From Haliclystus octoradiatus (lineage: Eukaryota > Cnidaria > Staurozoa > Stauromedusae > Haliclystidae), in contig OU744449.1 of the NCBI GenBank assembly GCA_916610825.1, positions 20,987,344 to 21,051,343 of the forward strand: a DNA stretch of 64,000 bases. Reading direction: 5' to 3'. The translations under genes were made by a program, and so were the position numbers. Under the pieces are notes generated by a model. The model was not told where the DNA came from and searched no databases. It saw only the letters and a list, made by a program, of their open reading frames with translations. Numbering within the stretch: position 1 is the first letter of the stretch; each line of letters opens with the position of its first letter. Shown here one piece after another: positions 21,769 to 64,000 of this stretch.

Positions 21769-22079
21769 TCATATTTCCCCTCAAAGTGCTCCATTTGTTC
21801 CACTGGGGTGGCAGTGCCAGTGCCAGCTGGTGAGAAAAGTCAATTCACCAACTCGCCGACTTTGTCAACTTTTGCTACGCTTTTCAAATTGGGCAAATTT
21901 CTCGAATGTTCTGCACTATATAGCATCTAAATAAGATGAATAAAGTCTTTGCTATGCACTGCCAGCTTTATTGGAATTCATGGGCATCAAACTAATAAAA
22001 CTAGCCTACATTCGAAAACGTTATCTAGACATGTGCCACATGCCCTGTACGTCACTTGACCTGCGGCTGCTGCGTATAT

Positions 22080-22830
22080 AGCCTCATTCCATCACGGCCC
22101 TCATTTCCGCATGGTGCTCCAGTGAGGGCCTAATAAAATTTAAGGTTAAAAAGTGTGCCAGAAACCAAAAATATGGTGTACCCAATCACAGCGCACCTTG
22201 GTATCACGTGAAGTTTTATCGAGCGCTGGTTGGTGAATAAAATACTAAAAATGTAAACAAACTTGCTTGAATCATTCTCAAAGGTTATATTTCGATCGTT
22301 TATTCTATCATATAGTCAATTTTGAATTATATATTTACGGAGAAGTTGAAGTCAGAATTAGAGCAATGCTGTATATTGGTGAATCGATCTTAAATTTTAA
22401 ATATTTCTTGGATTTTGATTATTTAAATCAAGATTCAAAACGAAGGAAGTGCTTACAATTTTCCAACGATGGCGATCGCTCCGACAAAACAAGATGTTTT
22501 CTCCTTTTATTTGTATTCTACGCCCACAAAAAACTTGATCCAAAATAATCCTGTAAACTTGGTGTTTTAAGTTTTCTTCGAAAGTTTGTTTACAAAATGT
22601 TGAAATTCAAAATAGCTGAATTCAGCAAACTTCAATTTTTGTTCACACCTCGTTATATTGTTTTTCGATGGGCCGACCAACCAACACCTGGCTGTAACTC
22701 ACATGATATCAAGGTGCGCTGTGATTGGGCACACCATATTTTTGGTTTCTGGCACACTTTTTAACCTTAAATTTCATTAGGCCCTCACTGGAGCGCCGCG
22801 TGGAAATGAGGGCCGTGATGGAGTGAGGCT
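22080..22830. mobile_element. 751-bp foldback element
   Basis: The left arm AGCCTCATTCCATCACGG continues through GTGTGCCAGAAACC and CAATCACAGCGCACCTTG. The right arm carries CAAGGTGCGCTGTGATTG and GGTTTCTGGCACAC and ends CCGTGATGGAGTGAGGCT. The arms are about 165 bp at high identity, with weaker pairing further in. No coding content is recognised. Confidence 0.82.
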
Positions 22831-23365
22831 AAGTCACCTCTTACACTTCAGCCTCCTTTCTCTTATATTTGATCACCTAGGCAACACACAACGTTTAATT
22901 TCAAATGATCCTGTCTGAACAAAGTTACTAGAACAGACTATTCTAGTAAGTTTGGTATGAATCAGTATCCATTTGATTTGTTCTGATTAAGATTTCTGTC
23001 AATTCTCGTTTTGATTCTATAATACTGTAATAAGGATAGGAGGATAGACTGTGCTTTCAATTTCAATGTATGGATGGCGGCTAAGAGGGCGCTAATTAAC
23101 CCACCCAGTAATATTTTTATTTGGCATCTAGCGTCGTGAATCCCTCATATAAAGTGTTTTCAACCTCTATAGCACTTTAAATTTAAATTATGTTGTATTT
23201 TATATTAAATTGATGAACATAATTGTTATTAACGTGATCGAGGAACAGGACAGTACTTCCCCATTGCATCTTGAGCATGATCTTGAGCGAATGGGAGAGA
23301 AACGCAAACAACACAATACGCATGCGCAAAATACGCACGGAGCAGTATCTCTAGTACTCAGGATT

Positions 23366-23725
23366 GATTAGCTCAGTTGGCAGAGCAACCGAACTTCAGA
23401 TCGTATCATATCTGATCGACTGTGGTTCAAATCCCCCTCAGGTCAACTCAGCCTTGGCTTTATCTGAAACATCAAATGAGTACCATCTAAGGATGGCGGA
23501 CGGAATGGTTCAGAAGGAATTGCATTGTGAGTAGCTGCGGCGCATCGTTGCGCATTGACAATCAAGGCCTATCTGCCATGAAATCTGTTGAAATTGATCT
23601 GCAGTGTCGCGGCTGAGATCTAAGGAGCGTTTAACATCATTGCTCTTAGCGAAAAGAGCCACTCCTCTAGAAATAGAGGAGTGGTACGGGTGCCTTCGGT
23701 AGGGCGACACCGTCCACATTACTTT
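23366..23725 (+). mobile_element. Full-length tRNA-derived SINE (type 1), 14-bp TSD
   Basis: The 360-bp unit begins with a tRNA-like head having box A (TTAGCTCAGTTGG) and box B (GGTTCAAATCC), the RNA polymerase III internal promoter. It is flanked by perfect 14-bp duplications TAGTACTCAGGATT at 23352-23365 and 23726-23739. The body has two stem-loops: GCTCTTAGCGAAAAGAGC and a CACTCCTCTA/TAGAGGAGTG hairpin. Truncated copies occur at 8136, 13468 and 46924. Confidence 0.88.
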
Positions 23726-24509
23726 TAGTACTCAGGATTCCAGCTGACGGACAATTATCCACTTTGTTTTATTTTAGACACATAGTTTCATAAGTTATAT
23801 AATAATAATTATTTTTAGATTTTCGTTTTGATTCTAAAATAATACGGATAGGAGGACTGATTTTTTTCAATATTCTAAGTATTGTGCATGATGTGTTACT
23901 TTTTCTTTGTATTTAAAGGAGCGAATTTGACAGGCGGTCGCTATATGAGCTCAATTCGAATTCTATTAACCTTAGCGTAAATTCAACGATCAAGGTCAGT
24001 CAAGGCTTCCTCATGGCTTCAAATCTCAGTTTCAGCATGGTTTCAGGCACAGAAACAATACGAACGACAAACACGCGCGCTTTCTGCGCACAGCATAGCC
24101 GGGAGCATAGCAGTCAAATCTTTTGTAGCCATTTGGAAATTTTTGGAATGAAAATGACGCAGATTCTTTGGTATAATAAGATAAGTCAATCCGGAAAATA
24201 ATTAAAAATGTTACACCGGAACTAGTGCCAAGCACTTTTCGTCGACTGAATAAAGTGGGTCATCTTGAAAAGGTCGGGTGTAAATTTGCTTTGCATAAAT
24301 CTTAATTATTTGCTGATTATTGTACTTTGACATTTTTGCTTGGATTCAACCGTGTGCTTTCTTGGTTAGAGAAGAAACAAAGTTGTGGTGTTGTGAAGTT
24401 TCAAATAGCAGTCACGATCCAGCTAGATTAGAACATTTCTAAACATATGAATACTATTCTCCCTGAAAAAATAGTAGAACATCTGAAACGTCTATGATCA
24501 TGGTTACCG

Positions 24510-24845
24510 CACCTTTACGGACTACCGAAACCGAAGACACATAAGAAGTCTTTACAAATGCGCCCTATAATATCGGCAATAAATAGCTATAACTACAATT
24601 TTTAACTTAATGAACAATTAAAACCCTTAGCCTCAAATCAATATCCCATCTATGACATTTTTAATTTCACTGCAGAGCTAAATGATCCAGAGTTTACATT
24701 AAATAACGGCATATATGATGTTTCATCTCTTTTTGTAAGTATACCTCTTGATGAGACAATCCAGATAGTTGTAGACAAGGCATTTAGAAATGATTGGTTC
24801 ATTACCACCACATACAAATTACAACTATCGAAAGCTAACATCTAA
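24510..24845 (+). pseudogene. Penelope-like reverse transcriptase fragment
   Basis: About 110 codons read YGLPKPKTHK, LQMRPIIS, SYNYNF, then YDVSSLFVSIPLDETI. These match the RT N-terminal region of the Penelope element at 57268-59712 (YGLPKTHK, AMRPILSS, SYDVESLFTNVPVDETI). Stops and the short length show it is a relic. Confidence 0.82.
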
Positions 24846-27800
24846 ACTTTAACTTGAAAATGATTGCATGAAACAATCGAAATGTTGTTAATTAATATGA
24901 ATAAAAATTTATAATATTTTTCGTTTACTTTTCTTATCAAATCAACACCGAACAAGCTTTTTATAAAAATATTATTAGTATAAGTAGATTCGTCAAGGAT
25001 GAAATATTTGCAAAAATGATAGCAGCTGATATTTTTATAATCTATAATTATGTTGCACGACGGATTTTAATTACTCACTGCTATATATCGTCAATGATTA
25101 CAAACATATTTCTCTAAATCTAATTTGTTTTGAAATTCAGAGTTAACAGAAATTCGTCTACTTCAATTTACAGCATTAATTCAAAACTCATACTTTCAAG
25201 ACATGCAAGTCACACAAAATATATAAACACAAATTATTTTACTTACCTGTGCAGCATAGTAAAGACTCCTTATAAACATCATTTTGCATCTCCCATAAAT
25301 TTCAACACATTTAAGAATTTAAATTATGTCCGTTACAAACTCATAATTGATATATTTTAAGAAGTTTCTGATTCAAACATTTGATTTTAAAGTTATGATT
25401 TTTTTATTTTTTTTTTTATTTTAATGTTTTATTTTTTTAAACTCATATTTTATTTAGAACGACTAAAACGAGTAAAATATTATCTAGCTGGTAGCTATAT
25501 TCATCTATTTAAAAACACACAATGTATCTCTATGAAAGTGTTTACTAATTAGAATAGCATTCATTTGTGTTGCGGTTTCAATAGTTCTGCAATCATATAC
25601 TATCATTATTTATTATTGTAACTACTAACTATAGCTCTGTAGCACTATCGAGTATAATTTGCTAATAAGGCTGATATTTAATTTTAAATTTAATCATCAT
25701 CTCCAGAAATGTACGAGAATCACTTACAACATGACTCTTTTATATATAGAATCACACATTATTTGAAGATTACAATGATTTCAATCCTATAGTCTTGATT
25801 CTCTGGTGGCAATCGTCTTTTGTGTCAACATTGAGGCTGACCAACTGAATGGAGGTTGGCAAACTTAAGCAATTGAGGCTGCACGCTATTGTAACTTGCA
25901 GACTGTATTTAACTATTAATTTTGTTTGCTCAAATATACAACATATTTACATTATGCAAACATTGTCTCAGTTTCAATCGTTGATTATCACACATTCACT
26001 AGACTAATATTCATTCAATAAGGAAATATTTGTGGGTAAAAAACTAAGATAATGAATAATGATATGATAAGTAGACTGTTTCAGCCAAATTATTTAGCAA
26101 TTAGAAGTTAATGCTCAATGTGGGGTTACATATATATATTTTTTGATTCAGAAAAACCTTGAAATAGTTGGCAATATCTTTCATAAAGACAAAATATTTT
26201 ATAAACTTATAACATAATATCTCAGTCCAGAGATAAAATTCCTGCTATTACGTTTTAATTTACATTATTGCGGACCCGCGCAATTCAAATGTCTCCGTCC
26301 ACGTTCTTGGTATCGTTCTCATTATCCTTCTTATTATTCGATTGTCGCATTCCTATAAAAAATTTTTTTCGCAGTGGAATAGTAATCGGCAGTCACTTGT
26401 TGGCTAGCACAGGGATCGTTTACTGGGTCGACAGAGGGGAGGTACCAAGGATACAGACAGGGAAGCAGGACTAGGCATATTAGCGGGGTACGATTTCCTT
26501 CTCCAATTCACTTTCTTGCCTGAAACAATCGTCATATTAACGTCATTGTCGTCATCTCGCCACTGTCATTCGTTAGTAGCCGATTCTCCACGAATACTAC
26601 TGCGACGATCCTTGTTGGTATGTGCTACAAGCAAAAAAGTATAGTATGTGTGCGTGTTCCTGAGGAGGAACAGAGCCCGCCTTTACGGGGAGCCTACTGT
26701 GGGACGCTTTATCTACGGGTCGAATAAACAGGATGACAGAGAGTGACTATTCAATTCCCGCCGTCAGTTAACGCATTGTGAAGCACACTGATACCTGCTA
26801 CCCTGTTACTCAGAAAAATATCCAACAATCATCACGCATAGCGATATATGCAGCAGACGGACACACAGTGGAGGTTGAATAAAAATTGTACGCTGAATGT
26901 ACACGAGGGTCGGCAAGAATTTGAAGTGCACATGCTGGCATTGTTCCAAGGACATTAAATGAAAAGCAGCATTAGTGGAAAAATATTATAGTAGTTAAAT
27001 AGAGATTACTTCATGGGAAGCGCGTCGTACCGATTCTATTCAAGAGTGTTACGTATCATAAAACGAACAAGCGAGGCTCTGAAAGCGACTGAGTTTTATG
27101 ATACAAAACAACGTTTTCTGTCGCTTAGATGGTTTGATTTTAGGGCTTGAATAATGTTGGCATAAATTAATTGAAAACTTGCCGCAAATTTATCACGTAA
27201 ATTTTGCTCCTTCGATATTTCTCAATATGGAAATGAAGACCTCTATGAATGTTCAACAACATTGCCGTCTTGTCGTTCAACGTACCTTGGTAAATTCAGC
27301 AAGACGAGGAATAATAATTAGTTTACATAATTATTTTTGCTCTTCCTTCTTTGTTAAAAATTATTGAATAATTTAGGATTATTACTTGTTCTATTTTTCA
27401 TGTTTTATACTCTTGCTTCTTAGCAAGAAAATCTTTGTAAGACTACAAACGATTAATTTTATGGTTAATTATTCGCTTGAATCCTTATTAAAAACACGAA
27501 ACGTGTAAAAAAAACCGTGTAAGGAACGCAGCCTCGGTCAATTCATAACATTATAACATGTATCCACTAATCAATACCTGATGTATCAGAAGCTATACAA
27601 GTAAACGAGGTGCTCTACAGGAGGGAGACACGAGCGTACAGTTATACGCCCCAGACATAAAAGGGGAGACAATCTCGAGCAACTAAATATGATTTTGGAC
27701 ATTTGACGGTTTCATTTGAAGTAATTGTATCAGTGACCTGTGTTCCAAGGGTTCACGAGAAAATGGTGCTAAGTCAAGAACTATTTTACTATAGCTTATC

Positions 27801-30045
27801 GGTACCACAATACGTCCTTATGCATCGATTCACGGTGTTCATTGCTTAGCTGTTGTTATTCTAACCATATCAATAAGAAATTAAGAATAAAACTTTAGTG
27901 ATTTGTGCACTTTTACCACTACTGTATACGCATCTTCTATAGGAAATAAAAATAACTAAATTTTTGGCTGGTACACTTCTATAATTTACAAGGTGTTTCC
28001 ACATTGGATTTTCTGATATTAGCTTCACAATAGTTGATTACACAATATATTATTATAGAATAACTTTTATGTCATGGCAATTGCGGTTAAGGCTGAAGCT
28101 GGAAATCATAATTAACTGTAAATTCTCTTAAAATGATGCCATATATATAGAGATCACCCGTAATATGAAGCAGGCACAGATATAGCCTACCGTTTTGCGT
28201 TTTGCGAGGAAAGTTACGACAACTTACGAAAATGATGGAAAATTTATTAAATCGTTGTAAGATTGCCACTTTTAAGTTAAGAAATTATAAAACGTTATGG
28301 AAAATTTCAAATAGAGAAACATATATTTAACTAATAGAAACCAGTGCTGAGTTTTATGCGCTCTGGTACGAACGTACTGGATGCGTAATGAGTCATGAAT
28401 AAGGCTTAAAAATTCACGAGCAGCCAAGGGAGTGATTTTGGCATCCTGAGAGTCTCATATCACCCAAACTGTTCGTATCGGAGTACTTAACACGGATCAC
28501 CACATTTTCTATTTGTTTTGTTTATGAAATAACATGTTATTTTGATTTAAAACCTCGAAATAATGATAATTTCTAAATTCTCATAAACTGACATCATCGT
28601 AGAGACTAGAACGAGCGTGAATTTTCAATAGAAGCATGCTGCGCTTTTTTAAAAAGCTACGAAAAGTTACAAAATGGAATAAACAGATTGATATTGAACC
28701 CAAAAGCATTGGTTAAGTCTGAATACAGTATTTATATAAAAGTTTTAAGGAAAAAATAGTTTTTTTTACTTTTGACGCAACGCAGAAAATTATCACAACG
28801 TAATATGGCCGCTTGGCTTTGGCTTTTATCAAGAAAACAAATTGTGTTTAGCTTGGCTTAAACAAATTTGGCTTAATTGTGTTTTTTTTGTTGTGATTTG
28901 AATGTGAATGGTGTTTTTATCCGCTATCAAAGAAAGCTTAAATTAACGCCATTTTGTTTTATTGCTATTTTGTTATTGCTTCAAGCCAAAACGCTGTAAT
29001 TTTACGATTTTACGTAGCCTCACACAAACATCAACGACAACCAATCAGTGATCAATACCACATTTGATGATTTTATAAGCGAAAAAAGTTTTTCCCTGAT
29101 AGAGTCAGATTGCTTATTCACTGTCCATTTAATTAGCTGATGAATAGCATTATGTAAAAGCAAAAATCTGTTTTCTGTTGGCAATGTTCAAAAATTGAAA
29201 AATTGGCATGGATTTACATGGCTGCTTTTATCACGATTGGGAGATGCTGCGTGATGCCCCATATCTCCATGCATATATATATGCCATGTTTCTTGAATAC
29301 TTGATCATCATTCACGGCGAAGAGAATACAAAGTTTTTGCCGCTGTTTAAGTACTCAACACCTTGTTTTAGGATGCGTTGATCCAGTTTTTTGACACCTT
29401 TTTGACAGAAAAACACCATCGAAATCTAATAAAACCTTTCTCAACTCTACAATTTACGTTCAATCCCAGTCATTTATGACCAACAAAGTGTCCCAAAGAG
29501 ATAGGCATATCTGTTCAGGAAAGTGAACCATTTCTTTTTCGCGAGAAAAAAGTTACGATTTTTTGAAGTCTAGACTTTGTTGAATAGCATAATGGGTCCT
29601 CTTGTCGATTCGGCATGAGTTCCGAAGGAGCACTATTTCTGAAATATGGTACTTTGAACATTAAATAACTCAGCTTATAAGAGTCCAATAGAGTAGTGTA
29701 CACGGCGGCCTAGCAAGCATGGCCTTGAATGCTAATATTCTCTTGAATTGTCTCAAATATTGACATTATTTGATAAACATGTACAAATTTATCACCCAAT
29801 TGTATAGAGCTTATACGATTATATATTTTACACTCAAGCTATGTTTAAATGTAGTGGAATGCATGAAAGACGAATCAATCGTCCTTCCGATAGTCAAGAA
29901 GTGTGTCAAGATAAATAATGTGTATTTTGCTTTCATTAATTAAGTGCATAGCTTAGATTATGTATACTGTCACGCTAAAAGTGTTAGCATGCTGTCAAAT
30001 ATAGCAAAATATTAATAATAACGTTGTTTTTTCATCCGAGGTTCA
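24846..30045. other. Intergenic region between gene A and gene B, little recognised
   Basis: AT-rich sequence without supported exons. It includes a relatively GC-rich stretch at about 26260-26760 and a repeat at 29290-29700 that is shared, partly inverted, with 41625-41800. The 3' untranslated region of gene A should lie just below 30046; I found no clear AATAAA. Confidence 0.5.
29290..29700. repeat. Dispersed repeat shared with a gene A intron (41625-41800)
   Basis: GGAGCACTATTTCTGAAATAT and CAGCTTATAAGAGTCCAA recur in the same orientation near 41740-41800. The block around TTTAAGTACTCAACACCTTG recurs inverted near 41650. Confidence 0.6.
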
Positions 30046-62746
<32,701 letters not shown>

Positions 62747-64000
62747 CTGTAATGTAACATACATATAAGAAATTACGAACTTTGTATATAGGTAGCCCGA
62801 TGAGAATTGCAAAGTTGACATATCAAGTATAATATTTTTACGCGAAGGAGAATGAATTTAAAAGTTATAAACATAAATTATATGAAACTATATAATGATG
62901 TTGTGACTGAATCAAAGAAACACAGTTCTTAGTGATACTCTTAGGAGTATATTTACTCAAGATACTAAAGTTTCACGCATATGAGATCATCTGACAGTTC
63001 TGTAGTGTATTGTTATTCATGTAACACGTAGCTGAAATTATAACACATGCATCTAATTAATCACATGTTATCTGTTAGTGAGGATTAGATTCATCGAAAC
63101 TTTACATGGCGCAGTTCATATCTTCATCAACTATATCCTTGTTATATTTTTACATAGCCCTACTCTTTCTACTCAAAATTTCCCCTAAATTCTTCGAATC
63201 CCACTTTTTGAAACCAATAGTGAATGAAATTATTTACCACAAGGGAGTATAAAATTGATGTTCGGATGTTCACAAAGTTTATATTTTTACAATCAAAAGG
63301 AGCTACTGCTAGCCATTTTTCTCATTCTTTAACCAAGATATTATAATCGAACCAAGATAGTACAACTCCGAAATGTGTTTTAAAGAGTTTTAAACAGGCC
63401 ATAATATTATCTTACCTTTGTGAAAATCAACAAAATAAAATTTATTTAACATCCTCAAGTATTGAATAATTCAAATTTAAAAACAACATCTTCGCACGAT
63501 ATCAATAACATCTTCAAAAGTCTGGCTTTGTTGACCCAATATCGATCATTTCCAAACATTTTGATTTGTTCTGACTCTGCAGAATCACTGAGAATTTGCC
63601 TCAAAAGCTATTTTAAGATCACCTCGTTTTGATGCGAAAAAATTTCAGGGTTCAGATTATCAAACAAACAAACTTAGTTTCTTGAGAAAAGTAAACCATT
63701 TATTCGGGCGAATCAGATGAAATCATTTAACCCGCATCTGTTTGATTGATGATCTGATCGCATCAAAACGAGATGATCTTAAAATAGCTTTTGAGACCAA
63801 TTCTCAGTGATTCTGCCATGTCAGAACAGATTGAAAAGTGTGATGATTTCAGATTGAATTGCACAAGTTTCTCTTTCACAAGAAGTGTAATTAAATGCCC
63901 AGCACAAGCTTATGGATGGCAGTAAAGTACTCTATTAGCAAAAAAAATTATTTCATTGCAATATAAAGAATATTTTACTAACATTACTATTCATTGACGG
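62747..64000. other. Sequence upstream of the first visible gene A exon
   Basis: No exon is recognised. 63330-63415 resembles 30900-30990 in inverted orientation, and 63555-63835 is a foldback. Confidence 0.5.
63555..63835. repeat. Foldback element with arms of about 85 bp
   Basis: CAGAATCACTGAGAATT and AAAGCTATTTTAAGATCA on the left are mirrored by TGATCTTAAAATAGCTTTTGA and AATTCTCAGTGATTCTG on the right. The spacer is about 110 bp. Confidence 0.75.

Noticed and set aside
22267..22548. Open frame of 93 codons
   Set aside because: It lies inside a foldback element and resembles no protein I recognise.
23366..23440. A functional tRNA gene
   Set aside because: Box A and box B are present, but the cloverleaf is imperfect and the unit sits at the head of a SINE with 14-bp target duplications.

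Overview
The window is animal nuclear DNA from an AT-rich, repeat-heavy genome. It has spliced genes with GT/AG introns, extracellular domain modules bounded by phase-1 introns (thrombospondin type 1 repeats, SEA, fibronectin III), and abundant LINE, Gypsy, Penelope, Helitron, SINE and small DNA-transposon copies. An invertebrate metazoan fits; I lean weakly towards a urochordate or similar marine invertebrate, but nothing here proves it. No bacterial features are present.

Two host genes lie on the minus strand. Gene A runs from the right edge down to 30046. I could chain 20 exons whose splice phases all agree, giving about 1,259 residues with the N-terminus off the window. The order is seven TSP1 repeats, one SEA domain with a GSVI-type cleavage site, three FN3 domains, then an ionotropic-glutamate-receptor-like core (S1, TM1, pore loop, TM2, S2, TM3) and a short cytoplasmic tail. 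The pore carries the potassium-channel signature TMTTVGYGD, with the filter glycine codon split by an intron. This predicted adhesion-type, K+-filter glutamate-receptor-like channel is the most interesting content. Gene B starts at 12984 and runs off the left edge. It has a signal peptide, two copies of a large beta-type module and a TSP1 repeat, and it may be a tandem relative of gene A.

Layout: 1-6260 is a broken non-LTR retrotransposon with a young Gypsy element (625-4983) nested in it. 6965-12984 holds gene B exons separated by SINE, hAT and MITE insertions. 13-24.8 kb is intergenic and full of repeats: clusters of the palindrome GTTCATGAAC, a foldback element with arms near 1 kb, a Helitron, a 751-bp foldback and a tRNA-derived SINE. 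24.8-30 kb has little recognisable. 30-62.7 kb is gene A; its last intron holds a decayed Gypsy element (31385-36594), itself carrying a 9-bp-TSD DNA transposon. Another gene A intron holds a Penelope element set in AAT microsatellite next to a 500-bp assembly gap.

All exon calls rest on translation, splice consensus and phase agreement read by eye; no transcript or database evidence was available.
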